NCBI GenBank assembly: GCA_023459915.1
Contig: JAEWSN010000114.1
Span: 1-25,210, forward strand
Direction: 5' to 3'
Origin: Bacillota bacterium
GTDB lineage: Bacteria; Bacillota; Clostridia; DSM-8532
Length of the DNA stretch: 25,210 nt
Of this stretch, positions 1 to 7,206 are shown one piece after another. The translations under genes and the position numbers were made by a program. The notes under the pieces were generated by a model. That model did no database searches, was not told where the DNA came from, and saw nothing but the letters and a program-made list of their open reading frames with translations. How positions within the stretch are numbered: position 1 is the first letter of the stretch; each line of letters begins with the position of its first letter.

Positions 1-900
1 GACGGGGCCCCCGTGATGGTGTTCACCACCGCGCCGGCACATGCGGATTTGCAGCAGCTGAACGCAGATTCCAATGAGCGCCTGTTCACCAATGTCTGGG
101 TGAAAATCGGTTCAGGCAACTGGCAGGATGCTGGAACCTACATGTTCTTCATCGAGCAGTTCAATGTGGCGGCATCCGAGTTTTTCCCGGATCAGGCCGC
201 CGTGGCGGCCGCCGTCTATGAAGTGAAATGCCGGTATACTGTCGACATGAGCTATTATCCCGGCAGCAGTTCGGCCGAGGTTCTGTACAGCCCGTTCTCC
301 AATGTGCTCAGGCAGGGAACGCCTGCGTATTCCAAGGCTTCCGGGTGGGCCACGGCAGAGATCGACGAGGCAGTGGCGGCCGATCTCATTCCCGACATCC
401 TGCAGGGTGCCGACATGACCCAGCCCATCACGCGCGAGGAGTTTGCCGCGCTGGCGGTCCGGCTGTACGAGAAGACATCAGGGAACATGGCGGTGCCCGT
501 TTCGCCGAATCCATTCAAGGACACCATGAATCCCGAGATCCTCAAGGCGGTTTCCGTGGGCATCACCAGTGGCACCGGGGATGGCACCACCTTTTCACCG
601 AACGTGCTGATCAACCGTGAACAGTGCGCCACCATGCTGTTTAGAACCATCAAGGCCCTGCGTCCCGATGCGGATTACAATGTGGCGGGTGTGCCGGACT
701 TTCCGGATCAGAAAAGCATTTCTTCCTGGGCGTTGGACGGTGCCAAGTACATGGCGAAAATCGGGATCATCAAAGGCAACGCCGAAGGATATTTCATGCC
801 CAAGTCGGATCCGACTGTTTCCGTTGCCGTCAATTACGGCATGGCCACGCGTGAGGCAGCCATCCTGATGACGGCGAGAAGCTTCAAGCAGATGAAGTAG
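1..900 (+). CDS. S-layer homology (SLH) domain protein, C-terminal part
   Basis: The reading frame is open from the first base, so the gene starts upstream of the window and only about 299 codons are present. The first ~105 residues end in a beta-rich stretch resembling the edge of a fibronectin-III-like domain (CRYTVDMSYY...). Three SLH repeats follow, at about residues 112-160 (GWATAEIDEAV...ITREEFA), 170-220 (EILKAVSVGITSG...INREQCATML) and 235-290 (WALDGAKYMAKIGIIKG...). SLH repeats anchor exported proteins to pyruvylated secondary cell-wall polymers, so this should be a secreted, wall-bound protein. The third repeat is weaker: its usual TREE-like motif appears late, as ATREAAILM. A rho-independent terminator lies 78 bp downstream. 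The N-terminal function cannot be seen. The SLH call is firm; the rest of the product is unknown. Confidence 0.88.
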   Translation, partial: DGAPVMVFTTAPAHADLQQLNADSNERLFTNVWVKIGSGNWQDAGTYMFFIEQFNVAASEFFPDQAAVAAAVYEVKCRYTVDMSYYPGSSSAEVLYSPFSNVLRQGTPAYSKASGWATAEIDEAVAADLIPDILQGADMTQPITREEFAALAVRLYEKTSGNMAVPVSPNPFKDTMNPEILKAVSVGITSGTGDGTTFSPNVLINREQCATMLFRTIKALRPDADYNVAGVPDFPDQKSISSWALDGAKYMAKIGIIKGNAEGYFMPKSDPTVSVAVNYGMATREAAILMTARSFKQMK

Positions 901-978
901 GCAGGTGCCTTTGAGCATCTCCGTTCTTTGTTCTGTGACCATTGATTCCGGCAGTGGCAAATTGACGGTATGGTGTGT

Positions 979-1021
979 GGGGGACAGGGCTTGCATGGCG
1001 GCAAGAACTGTCCCCCTTTTT
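979..1021 (+). terminator. Rho-independent terminator after the SLH gene
   Basis: GGGGGACAG at 979-987 pairs with CTGTCCCCC at 1008-1016, a 9-bp perfect stem, followed at once by TTTTT (1017-1021). An inner CTTGC/GCAAG pairing extends the stem. This isolates the SLH gene from the amidase gene. Confidence 0.85.
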
Positions 1022-1081
1022 CTGCGCATCCGTGTTGCGCGGAGCCCAAATGCCCTGTACGATGGGGATGGGCGGATCGCT

Positions 1082-1184
1082 ACCCGACACGGTTGCCTGT
1101 TGTATTTACCCAACACGGTTGCCCGTTGCGATTGCCCAGCACAGCTGCCATTTCGATTGCCCAACTCGGTTGCCCGATGCGGTT
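1082..1184. repeat. Degenerate tandem repeat, about 13-bp unit (8 copies)
   Basis: Eight consecutive units of 12-13 bp can be laid out with consensus close to RCCCNNYNCGGTT (for example ACCCAACACGGTT at 1108-1120, GCCCAACTCGGTT at 1159-1171, GCCCGATGCGGTT at 1172-1184). They also pair into a 26-bp higher-order period: 1082-1107, 1108-1133, 1134-1158, 1159-1184. The array fills much of the 318-bp gap between the SLH gene and the amidase gene and stops 34 bp before the amidase start. Its period is not a multiple of three, and no convincing protein runs through it. Confidence 0.75.
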
Positions 1185-1218
1185 GCCGGCTGGTCTTCAC
1201 ATGAAATTCGAGGTGCGT

Positions 1219-2637
1219 ATGACGCTTGACTGGGAACCCGGCAAACAGGATGCCATGTCACAAGTGGCGCAGGTCCAGGCGCGGATCGCCGCGCTCGACA
1301 AGACGGGACCGTGCCTCAACGCGGTGCTGGAATGGAATCCGGATGCCGAAGGCATCGCGGCCGGCCTCGACCGTGCCCGGGAACGCCAGCATGGAACCGG
1401 CAAGCTTCATGGCATGCCCATCCTGCTCAATGACAACATCGGGACGGCGGACGGGATGCACACTTCGGCAGGCGCACTCGCGCTCGGGGATCGGTTTGCG
1501 CCGGTGGACGCTTTTCTCGTGTCACGGCTGCGCGCTGAAGGCGCGGTGCTGTGCGGCAAAACCAACATGACGGAGCTTGCCAATTTCATGACCGAGGGCA
1601 TGCCCAACGGCTATTCCTCCCGGGGCGGCCAGGTGCGGCATGCCTGGATGGTGGACGGGGATCCCTCCGGCTCCTCTTCCGGGTCCGCGGTGGCGGTGGC
1701 GGCCGGGTATGTGCCCGTTGCCATTGGCACGGAGACCTGCGGATCCATCATCAGTCCCGCCATGCATGCGGGCATTGCCGCCATCAAGCCTTCTGTCGGC
1801 TGGGTGAGCCGGGCTGGCATCATTCCCATTGCGCCTTCCCAGGATACGGCGGGGCCCATGGGCCGATCCCTTCGGGATTGTGCCCGTGTGCTGGAAGTGA
1901 TGGTTGGCGTTGACGCCGCGGATCCCGTGACGGAGAGCCAGGCAGGGTATCCAACGCCGAACCTGTTGTGCTGTGATCGTTATGCCAGCGGGCTTTCCGG
2001 TGTGCGCATCGGTGTGTTCATGAAGGATGAATCCGGCGTGCCGTGCGAGACACCAGTCTTTTTGGCGGCACTGGATGTGCTGCGTGACATGGGTGCGAAG
2101 GTGATTCCCTTCCAGCCTCCGGCTGTGGAAATGACTGACATGCTCGAGGTGCTGGTGCACGAGTTCCGTCCCGCCATGGATGCCGCGCTTCGTGCGGATG
2201 CCGGCCAGGTGAGGACGCTGGCGGACATCGCGGCGTTCAACGCGGCATATGCGGGGACCTGCCTGCGATATGGACAGGTTTGGGTGGACAAGGCCGTGGC
2301 ATTGCACCATCCCATGCTTTCCCCTTCCTATCTGGCAGCCCGTGCCCGTATCCGGCAAGCCCGACAGGCGCTGAACCATCAGTTCTCCGCGGACAGGCTG
2401 TCCGCAGTGGCTTCCCCTCAGGGATTGCTGGCCATTCCCGTGACGGGCGGCTGTTCCGTGACTTTCCCGATCGGGATGGATGACGAAAAAGGTGTACCGG
2501 TTCCGATTGTACTCGAGGCGCCGTCCTTTCATGACGCGGAGTTGATCGCTGTTGGCGCGGCGCTTGAAAAGAAAATCCGGCGGATGTGGTCGCCGGTGTA
2601 TCCGTTTGATGGGGAACCCGGGACGTCGGGGTCTTGA
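1219..2637 (+). CDS. Amidase-signature family protein with Asn at the catalytic Lys position
   Basis: This is a 472-residue cytoplasmic protein of the amidase-signature family (GatA, FAAH and peptide-amidase relatives), whose members hydrolyse amide bonds with a Ser-cisSer-Lys triad. The signature block is clear: GSSSGSAVAVAAG from about residue 151 and GTETCGSIISPA from about 171. The cis-Ser would be S152 and the nucleophile S176, 24 residues apart as in FAAH (217/241). The block that normally carries the lysine (xLLKDN) reads ILLNDNI, so residue 71 is Asn (codon AAT, 1429-1431). If that holds, the protein may be catalytically dead or altered. The start at 1219 is chosen because AGG at 1211-1213 sits 5 bp upstream; an in-frame ATG at 1201 is possible, and earlier starts run back through the tandem repeat. 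Substrate unknown; no gatB or gatC is nearby, so it is unlikely to be GatA. Confidence 0.85.
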   Translation: MTLDWEPGKQDAMSQVAQVQARIAALDKTGPCLNAVLEWNPDAEGIAAGLDRARERQHGTGKLHGMPILLNDNIGTADGMHTSAGALALGDRFAPVDAFLVSRLRAEGAVLCGKTNMTELANFMTEGMPNGYSSRGGQVRHAWMVDGDPSGSSSGSAVAVAAGYVPVAIGTETCGSIISPAMHAGIAAIKPSVGWVSRAGIIPIAPSQDTAGPMGRSLRDCARVLEVMVGVDAADPVTESQAGYPTPNLLCCDRYASGLSGVRIGVFMKDESGVPCETPVFLAALDVLRDMGAKVIPFQPPAVEMTDMLEVLVHEFRPAMDAALRADAGQVRTLADIAAFNAAYAGTCLRYGQVWVDKAVALHHPMLSPSYLAARARIRQARQALNHQFSADRLSAVASPQGLLAIPVTGGCSVTFPIGMDDEKGVPVPIVLEAPSFHDAELIAVGAALEKKIRRMWSPVYPFDGEPGTSGS

Positions 2638-2701
2638 TGGCGGCGTGGATGCGTGATGATGTATTCCTGAAAAAACAGGCAGGAGCGATGGGAGAAAAGC
2701 G

Positions 2702-3814
2702 ATGGCAGACGAAAGAAAAACGCCGGACAGTGGGTTGAGCGTATTGATGAAGGCCACGGAACTGGTGCGTTCCGACATGGAGCGCAAGGACAAGCGCATC
2801 CGGGAGCTTGAGGAGCGGTTGTCACTGAGCGATTTGCTCAAGCAGGTCAACAACTACATGGGCACCATCCTCGATTTCGACGAGATGCTGGGCGTGATTG
2901 ACGATGTGCTGGCCGGGGTCATGGGTGTGTCCGCATGTGCCATTCTGGTGGACATCGCGGAATCCCGTTACATCAAGGAAACAGCGATGAAGCCGGAGCT
3001 TCGCGGCAAGTTTGACACCGCCTTTTTCGACCTCGCGTCCCAGGTCATGGGCATCACACACGGATCCCTGCACATGAGCAATTTGGAAAAACAGTCGCTG
3101 GGCGGATTCCAACGGGGATCCCTGCTGGTGTTCTCCATTGTGCGCGGCACGCTGCTGTACGGTTACATCGCCGTGTATTACGAGCAGTCGAATATGATTA
3201 CCAAACAGCGCGAGGAATTTTTCGGGCAGATTGCAGCCCAGCTGGGCGTCTATTTTGAGAATGCCCGCCTCTACACCCAGATGAAGGAGTATGCCATCAC
3301 CGACGGGCTCACGCAACTGCGGAACCGCGCTTATCTGGAGCGTTTGATCAAGGAAGGCGAGTATGGGGCCGGACATGTGCTCGGCGTGTTTCTGCTGGAT
3401 ATCGACAATTTTAAAAAGGTCAACGACAGTTATGGACATCCGGTTGGAGACGAAGTGCTGCGTGTGTTTGGCCGGATTCTGTACGAGGAGACCAAGCGGC
3501 TTTCCGGGCGGGCCTTCCGCTATGGCGGGGAGGAATTGGTGGCCGTGTTCGTCGATCGGGATCCGGTGGATGTGGCAAAATGTGCGAAGATGGTCATGAC
3601 CCGTGTACGCAGCGAGGTGTTTACCGCAGGCGACGGCACCCGGTTTCAGGTGACCGCCAGCTTCGGCATGCACAGTGATGCCGGGGAGGCCGGCCTGGTG
3701 CCGATCATCCAGTCGGCGGATGCCGCCTTGTATGAAGCCAAGCGAACAGGCAAGAACCGTGTTGTCGCTTTTTTGGACCCTGTCATTCCAACGGTGAGGA
3801 TGTCGGTGCAGTGA
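2702..3814 (+). CDS. GAF-GGDEF diguanylate cyclase
   Basis: This 370-residue protein has a short N-terminal coiled coil (about 20-45), a GAF-like sensor domain (about 50-190) and a C-terminal GGDEF domain (about 200-360). GGDEF enzymes make cyclic di-GMP from two GTP. The active-site motif is GGEEL (275-279), with DITDGLTQLRNR-type and LLDIDNFKKVNDSYGH motifs upstream, so activity is plausible. The final residue is Leu rather than the usual Phe. The inhibitory I-site (RxxD before the motif) reads RLSG, so product inhibition is probably lost. No membrane segment or signal peptide is visible, so it should be cytosolic. The start is set by GGGAG at 2690-2694, 7 bp upstream. The gene follows the amidase by 64 bp and may be cotranscribed. 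Its last codons (TVRMSVQ) run into the 14-bp tandem repeat. Confidence 0.92.
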   Translation: MADERKTPDSGLSVLMKATELVRSDMERKDKRIRELEERLSLSDLLKQVNNYMGTILDFDEMLGVIDDVLAGVMGVSACAILVDIAESRYIKETAMKPELRGKFDTAFFDLASQVMGITHGSLHMSNLEKQSLGGFQRGSLLVFSIVRGTLLYGYIAVYYEQSNMITKQREEFFGQIAAQLGVYFENARLYTQMKEYAITDGLTQLRNRAYLERLIKEGEYGAGHVLGVFLLDIDNFKKVNDSYGHPVGDEVLRVFGRILYEETKRLSGRAFRYGGEELVAVFVDRDPVDVAKCAKMVMTRVRSEVFTAGDGTRFQVTASFGMHSDAGEAGLVPIIQSADAALYEAKRTGKNRVVAFLDPVIPTVRMSVQ

Positions 3815-3924
3815 TGATGATGCAGCGATGATGGTGCAGCGATGATGGTACAGCGATGATGGTGCAGTGTTGATGGTGCAGTGTTGATGGTACAGTGTTG
3901 ATGGTACAGTGTTGATGGTACAGT
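3799..3924. repeat. Tandem repeat, 14-bp unit, 8 good copies plus 1 degenerate
   Basis: Eight abutting 14-bp units fill 3813-3924: GATGATGATGCAGC, GATGATGGTGCAGC, then variants shifting to GTTGATGGTACAGT, of which the last two units are identical copies. A ninth, diverged unit (GATGTCGGTGCAGT, 3799-3812) forms the last codons and stop of the GGDEF gene. Variation is graded along the array (GATGATGG on the left, GTTGATGG on the right), as expected from stepwise unit duplication. It lies between the convergent ends of the GGDEF and araC genes and has no terminator-like hairpin. Confidence 0.9.
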
Positions 3925-3951
3925 GCTGCTGATCCCTTGGCGTGCATCCGT

Positions 3952-4998
3952 CTATCCGCGACGCCTGAAATCACCCGGGGTTCGGCCGGTATGGCGCCGA
4001 AAGATCGCATAGAAATGCTTGAGATCGTGAAATCCGCAGGCGAGGGCAACATCCGCCACTTTGTCCTGCCCGGATTGCAGCAGGCGGATGGCCTCCTCGA
4101 TGCGCAGCTGTTGCACATGCTCGCTGAAGCGGACGCCGGTCACCTCGTGGAACAGCCTGGAAAAATGGTGCTTGCTGACAAAGCTCTGCATGGCCACTTC
4201 CTCAAGCCGCAAATCCTGTGTTGCGTGTGTTTTCATGTATGCCATGGCTTTATGGACAATGTCCCGGTGCAGGGCTTCCGTGGAGGCGGTCAAACCGGGT
4301 GCCGGCATGGCCTGATCGGCGGCGGAAGCCAATTGTCCGGGTTCCGCAGTGCAGGGCGAACCGATTGGCATCGGCTGATCAGAATCTTGGTCTGTTCCGT
4401 CCAAGGACGCTGTGACGGCGCTGTCGGAGAGCAGGCGGAACATGCGCAGGAGCAGCAGGATGAGGTTGGCGCGGATCACCTCGACATAGCCCAGTTTCTG
4501 CTCCCGGTATTCCCGGTGCATGGTTTCAAACAGGCTGCCGAAGGTTTCCAGTTCCGTGCCGGAGAGCCGGATGTCCGCGTCCGGCTGTACCGAGGCCGGG
4601 AACAGGGAGCGGAACAGATAGGATTGTGCAATTTCAGCGAACTGGTCCGCCCCAAGCAGGGAGGCGTCGAGAAACGAGGGCTTGAAGACACAGTTGTACA
4701 CAACAAGATCCAGGGGCTCGTCCGGGGTTGGCGGGAAAAAGCCATGGGGCACATTGTGGTTGATGATGAAAAGATCTCCCGGCGTGGTCAGAAACTCCCG
4801 TTCGCCCACCCGGTGCAATCCGTGTCCGGATACAACCTGTACAATCTCCAGAAAATCATGCCGATGCGAGATGCCCATGTATTCGGAAAACGCCTCGTCG
4901 GACCTGTTTACGTACACCTGAACACCGGGGCGGAACAGGCGGCTGCCGCGCAGGAGGGGCGAGGCGCCCTGTGTGGTCGGGTTGGAGGACAAAGTCAT
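3952..4998 (-). CDS. AraC-family regulator, probable rhamnose operon activator
   Basis: This is a 348-residue transcription factor. An N-terminal cupin-like sensor (about residues 20-120; SHRHDFLEIVQVVSGHG...TPGDLFIINHNVPHGF) is followed by a linker and a C-terminal AraC double helix-turn-helix (about 245-345). The second-helix signature is DVALACGFHDLKHFYAIFRRHTGRTPGDFRR. The same sensor layout is found in RhaS/RhaR-type sugar regulators. The start at 4998 is set by AAGGAG at 5004-5009, 5 bp upstream; the frame stays open far beyond but has no coding character there. It is divergent from the rhamnose operon with 288 bp between them, so control of that operon is the natural inference, with rhamnose or rhamnulose as possible inducer. 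I do not assign rhaS or rhaR because orthology cannot be judged by eye. Confidence 0.9.
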   Translation of the reverse strand: MTLSSNPTTQGASPLLRGSRLFRPGVQVYVNRSDEAFSEYMGISHRHDFLEIVQVVSGHGLHRVGEREFLTTPGDLFIINHNVPHGFFPPTPDEPLDLVVYNCVFKPSFLDASLLGADQFAEIAQSYLFRSLFPASVQPDADIRLSGTELETFGSLFETMHREYREQKLGYVEVIRANLILLLLRMFRLLSDSAVTASLDGTDQDSDQPMPIGSPCTAEPGQLASAADQAMPAPGLTASTEALHRDIVHKAMAYMKTHATQDLRLEEVAMQSFVSKHHFSRLFHEVTGVRFSEHVQQLRIEEAIRLLQSGQDKVADVALACGFHDLKHFYAIFRRHTGRTPGDFRRRG

Positions 4999-5071
4999 GG
5001 GGACTCCTTGACGGTTTCCCGGAAACCGCACGGGATGGAATGGGACACATCCCGGATGGCAGGCTGCACTG

Positions 5072-5131
5072 CATGGACACGATACATGGTATGGACACGA
5101 TACATGGTATGGGCACGATACATGGTATGGG
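5072..5131. repeat. Direct repeats, 18-bp unit (about 3.3 copies), between araC and the rhamnose operon
   Basis: Two full units lie at 5085-5102 (CATGGTATGGACACGATA) and 5103-5120 (one base changed), with a partial unit before (CATGGACACGATA, 5072-5084) and after (CATGGTATGGG, 5121-5131). Each junction carries an ATAC-ATG-GTAT dyad. AraC-family proteins usually bind direct repeats of roughly this length, so this could be the operator array of the adjacent regulator. It lies 74-133 bp before the araC start and about 120-180 bp before the predicted rhamnose operon start site. It could equally be a neutral minisatellite. Confidence 0.75.
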
Positions 5132-5218
5132 TATGATGATGGCTTGGGACTGGAAACATTGCTTATGACCTGTTTACAGGATACCACATTTCCCCTGCAG
5201 ACATCGCAACATACCCCC

Positions 5219-5258
5219 ATGCCATCTCCATCCGGATGCGGTACAATGAGGCCGGATG
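5219..5258 (+). promoter_or_regulatory. Candidate promoter of the rhamnose operon with overlapping inverted repeat
   Basis: TACAAT at 5242-5247 is a good -10 box (5 of 6), with ATGCCA at 5219-5224 as a poor -35 (4 of 6) at 17-bp spacing. A weak -35 suits activator-dependent transcription. CATCCGG (5229-5235) and CCGGATG (5252-5258) form a 7-bp inverted repeat that brackets the -10 box, a position where a bound protein would block RNA polymerase. Predicted start is near 5254, giving a leader of about 33 nt before the first gene. Confidence 0.5.
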
Positions 5259-5286
5259 ATAAAGAACATGTGTGGGGGAGGTTGTC

Positions 5287-5673
5287 ATGAACGCTTTGGG
5301 ATCCACCACCTGGCTCATCCCGGACGGGTTTCGCCCCGTGACGGGTGTGGAGCCATATCCCAGCCACGAGGCCATTTGCGTGCTCAATACCGGGGACGCG
5401 GACGCGAACCTGCGGGTCACCGTCTACCTTGAGGACGCGGAGCCCATCGAGGGGTTCGCGCTCTGTTGTGAAGCCCGCCGCACCCGGCATATCCGTACCA
5501 CGTCCATCTGTTCCCCGGACGGCAGGGAAATCCCAAAAGCCGTTCCGTATGCCATGCTTGTGGAGAGCGACGTGCCCGTGGTGGTGCAGTACAGCCGCAT
5601 GGACTGCACGCAGCCGGCGATGACCCTGATGACCACCATGGCACATCCTGTGGAACCGGGAGGTGCGGGATGA
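5287..5673 (+). CDS. ASRT-like (Anabaena sensory rhodopsin transducer family) small protein
   Basis: This 128-residue soluble protein resembles the Anabaena sensory rhodopsin transducer family over nearly its whole length: SHEAICVLNTGDADANLRVTVY, EARRTRHIRT, and VPYAMLVESDVPVVVQYSRMD near the C-terminus. The family is a beta-sandwich fold proposed to bind small molecules. Most members occur in bacteria without rhodopsins, and no rhodopsin gene is seen here. It is the first gene of the rhamnose operon, and its stop overlaps the rhaB start (ATGA, 5670-5673), so the two are translationally coupled. That suggests a role in rhamnose catabolism, such as binding rhamnose or a phosphorylated intermediate or acting as a RhaB partner. 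The start at 5287 has GGGGGAGG at 5274-5281, 5 bp upstream. The family match is from memory of conserved motifs; the role is inferred. Confidence 0.82.
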   Translation: MNALGSTTWLIPDGFRPVTGVEPYPSHEAICVLNTGDADANLRVTVYLEDAEPIEGFALCCEARRTRHIRTTSICSPDGREIPKAVPYAMLVESDVPVVVQYSRMDCTQPAMTLMTTMAHPVEPGGAG

Positions 5674-7172
5674 AGCTGCTCGCCTACGATTTTGGTGCCA
5701 GCAGCGGCCGTGCCGTGCTGGGCTTGTACGACGGGAACCGGCTGGACACGGAAGTGCTGTGGCGGTTTGCCAACGATCCCGTTCAGGTGGGCCAAACGCT
5801 CCACTGGGACGTGCTGCGTTTGCTGCACGAAACCAAACAGGGACTGTATGCGGCCAAGCGGGCGGATCACGCGGATCTGTCCGGCATCGGCATCGACACC
5901 TGGGGTGTGGATTTTGGATTGCTCGACAAGCGGGGGGCCCTGCTTGGGAACCCGGTCCATTACCGGGACATGCGCACCGCAGGCCGGATGGCTGAAGCGG
6001 AGCGGCGCTGGCCAAAGGCGGACATCTATGCCCGGACCGGTATCCAGTTCATGGACATCAACACCCTGTTCCACCTCATGGCCCTTGCGGCAGACGATCC
6101 GGAACAGCTGGAACGTGCTGAAACACTGTTGTTCACGCCGGACCTCATGGGTTATTTCCTCACCGGCGGGAAAACCTGCGAACGCACCATCGCCTCCACC
6201 TCGCAGATGCTCAATCCCGTGACTGGAGACTGGGCACGCGACATGCTCGAGGCGCTGGGCATTCCCACGCACATGCTGCTGCCGGTCACCGACCCGCTGC
6301 GCCGGTTGGGGGGTCTGACCCCACAGGTGTGTGAGGAGCTTGGCGTGGGTGCCATTCCGGTGCTGTCCATCGGTGGGCACGACACGGCGTCCGCGGTGGT
6401 GGCGGTGCCGGCGGAAACGGCCGATTTTGCATACCTGTCGAGCGGCACCTGGTCCCTGATGGGCGTGGAGTTGCCTGCCCCGATTCTGACCGAACAGGCG
6501 TTTCGCCTCAATGTCACGAATGAGGGAGGGGTCAACCGCACCACCCGCCTGCTCAAGAACATCATGGGCCTGTGGATTCTCCAGGAGTGCAAGCGGGACT
6601 GGGATCGCAGGGGAGAAGTGGTCTCCTTTGACGAACTGGCGGCTGCGGCGGAACGGGAGCCGGCCTTTGCCTGCCTCATCGATCCGGACGCGCCCGAATT
6701 CGGCAAGCCGGGTCACATGGAGCAGAAAATCAGGGATTACTGTGCGGGCACCGGGCAGGCCGTGCCGCAGTCCAAGGGCGCGGTGGTGCGCTGCATCCTT
6801 GAAAGCCTGGCCATGAAGTACAGAAAGACGTTTGCGGAACTGGAAACCCTCACAGGAAAACAGATTCCCGTTCTGCACGTGGTCGGCGGCGGCTCCCGCG
6901 ACGCCTTGCTCAACCAGTTCACGGCGGACGCGTTGAACCGGCCGGTGATGACAGGCCCGTCGGAGGCGACGGCGCTGGGTAATTTGGCAGGGCAGCTGAT
7001 GGCCTTGGGTGAACTGGCCAGCCTCTCGCAGGCGCGTGCCCTGCTCCGAAATTCCGTAGAAACCGGCATGGTGACACCGCGGAATGCGGCCACCTGGGAC
7101 AGCGGATATGAGCAGTTCGAGCGCGTGCTGCGCAAGGCGGCCGCCGGCAGCGGCGCGAGCTGTGACGCATGA
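5670..7172 (+). CDS. rhaB: L-rhamnulokinase
   Basis: This 500-residue FGGY-family sugar kinase phosphorylates L-rhamnulose at O1 using ATP in the cytoplasm. The N-terminal nucleotide-binding motif DFGASSGR (7-14) is the hallmark of rhamnulokinases. IGIDTWGVDFGLLD (about 75) contains the sugar-binding region, and GGHDTASAV places the catalytic Asp at residue 238, matching D237 of the E. coli enzyme. The C-terminal half has the ATPase-fold GGGSRDALLNQFTADALNRPV block. Length is normal for the family (about 480-490). GGGAGG (5658-5663) is 6 bp before the start, inside the upstream gene. rhaA follows after 34 bp. The identity is strongly supported by the adjacent isomerase and aldolases. Confidence 0.95.
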   Translation: MKLLAYDFGASSGRAVLGLYDGNRLDTEVLWRFANDPVQVGQTLHWDVLRLLHETKQGLYAAKRADHADLSGIGIDTWGVDFGLLDKRGALLGNPVHYRDMRTAGRMAEAERRWPKADIYARTGIQFMDINTLFHLMALAADDPEQLERAETLLFTPDLMGYFLTGGKTCERTIASTSQMLNPVTGDWARDMLEALGIPTHMLLPVTDPLRRLGGLTPQVCEELGVGAIPVLSIGGHDTASAVVAVPAETADFAYLSSGTWSLMGVELPAPILTEQAFRLNVTNEGGVNRTTRLLKNIMGLWILQECKRDWDRRGEVVSFDELAAAAEREPAFACLIDPDAPEFGKPGHMEQKIRDYCAGTGQAVPQSKGAVVRCILESLAMKYRKTFAELETLTGKQIPVLHVVGGGSRDALLNQFTADALNRPVMTGPSEATALGNLAGQLMALGELASLSQARALLRNSVETGMVTPRNAATWDSGYEQFERVLRKAAAGSGASCDA

Positions 7173-7173
7173 T

Positions 7174-7191
7174 TCCGGCCACAGAGCCGGA
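7174..7191 (+). promoter_or_regulatory. Small hairpin next to the rhaA ribosome binding site
   Basis: TCCGGC (7174-7179) pairs with GCCGGA (7186-7191), just after the rhaB stop. The 3' arm overlaps the start of the purine-rich rhaA ribosome binding site (GGAGGAAGG, 7189-7197). It could tune translation or mark mRNA processing between kinase and isomerase. It is short and may be chance. Confidence 0.3.
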
Positions 7192-7206
7192 GGAAGGAAA
7201 CAGAAC

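Noticed and set aside
970..1218. N-terminal extension of the amidase to position 970
   Set aside because: It would begin inside the SLH terminator region and translate the tandem repeat; the ribosome binding site near 1211 supports the later start.
1522..2853. Long leftward open frame (443 codons) opposite the amidase gene
   Set aside because: High GC at third positions leaves antisense frames open; its translation is rich in His, Arg and Pro with no recognisable domain.
3937..5136. Rightward open frame (399 codons) opposite the first araC gene, ending in repeated TRYMVW units
   Set aside because: The repeated residues are only the translation of the 18-bp DNA repeat; the rest is antisense to a clear regulator gene.
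4999..6015. Upstream extension of the leftward AraC frame to a 687-codon open frame
   Set aside because: The extra part runs antisense to the ASRT-like and rhaB genes, has no family features, and a strong ribosome binding site marks the start at 4998.
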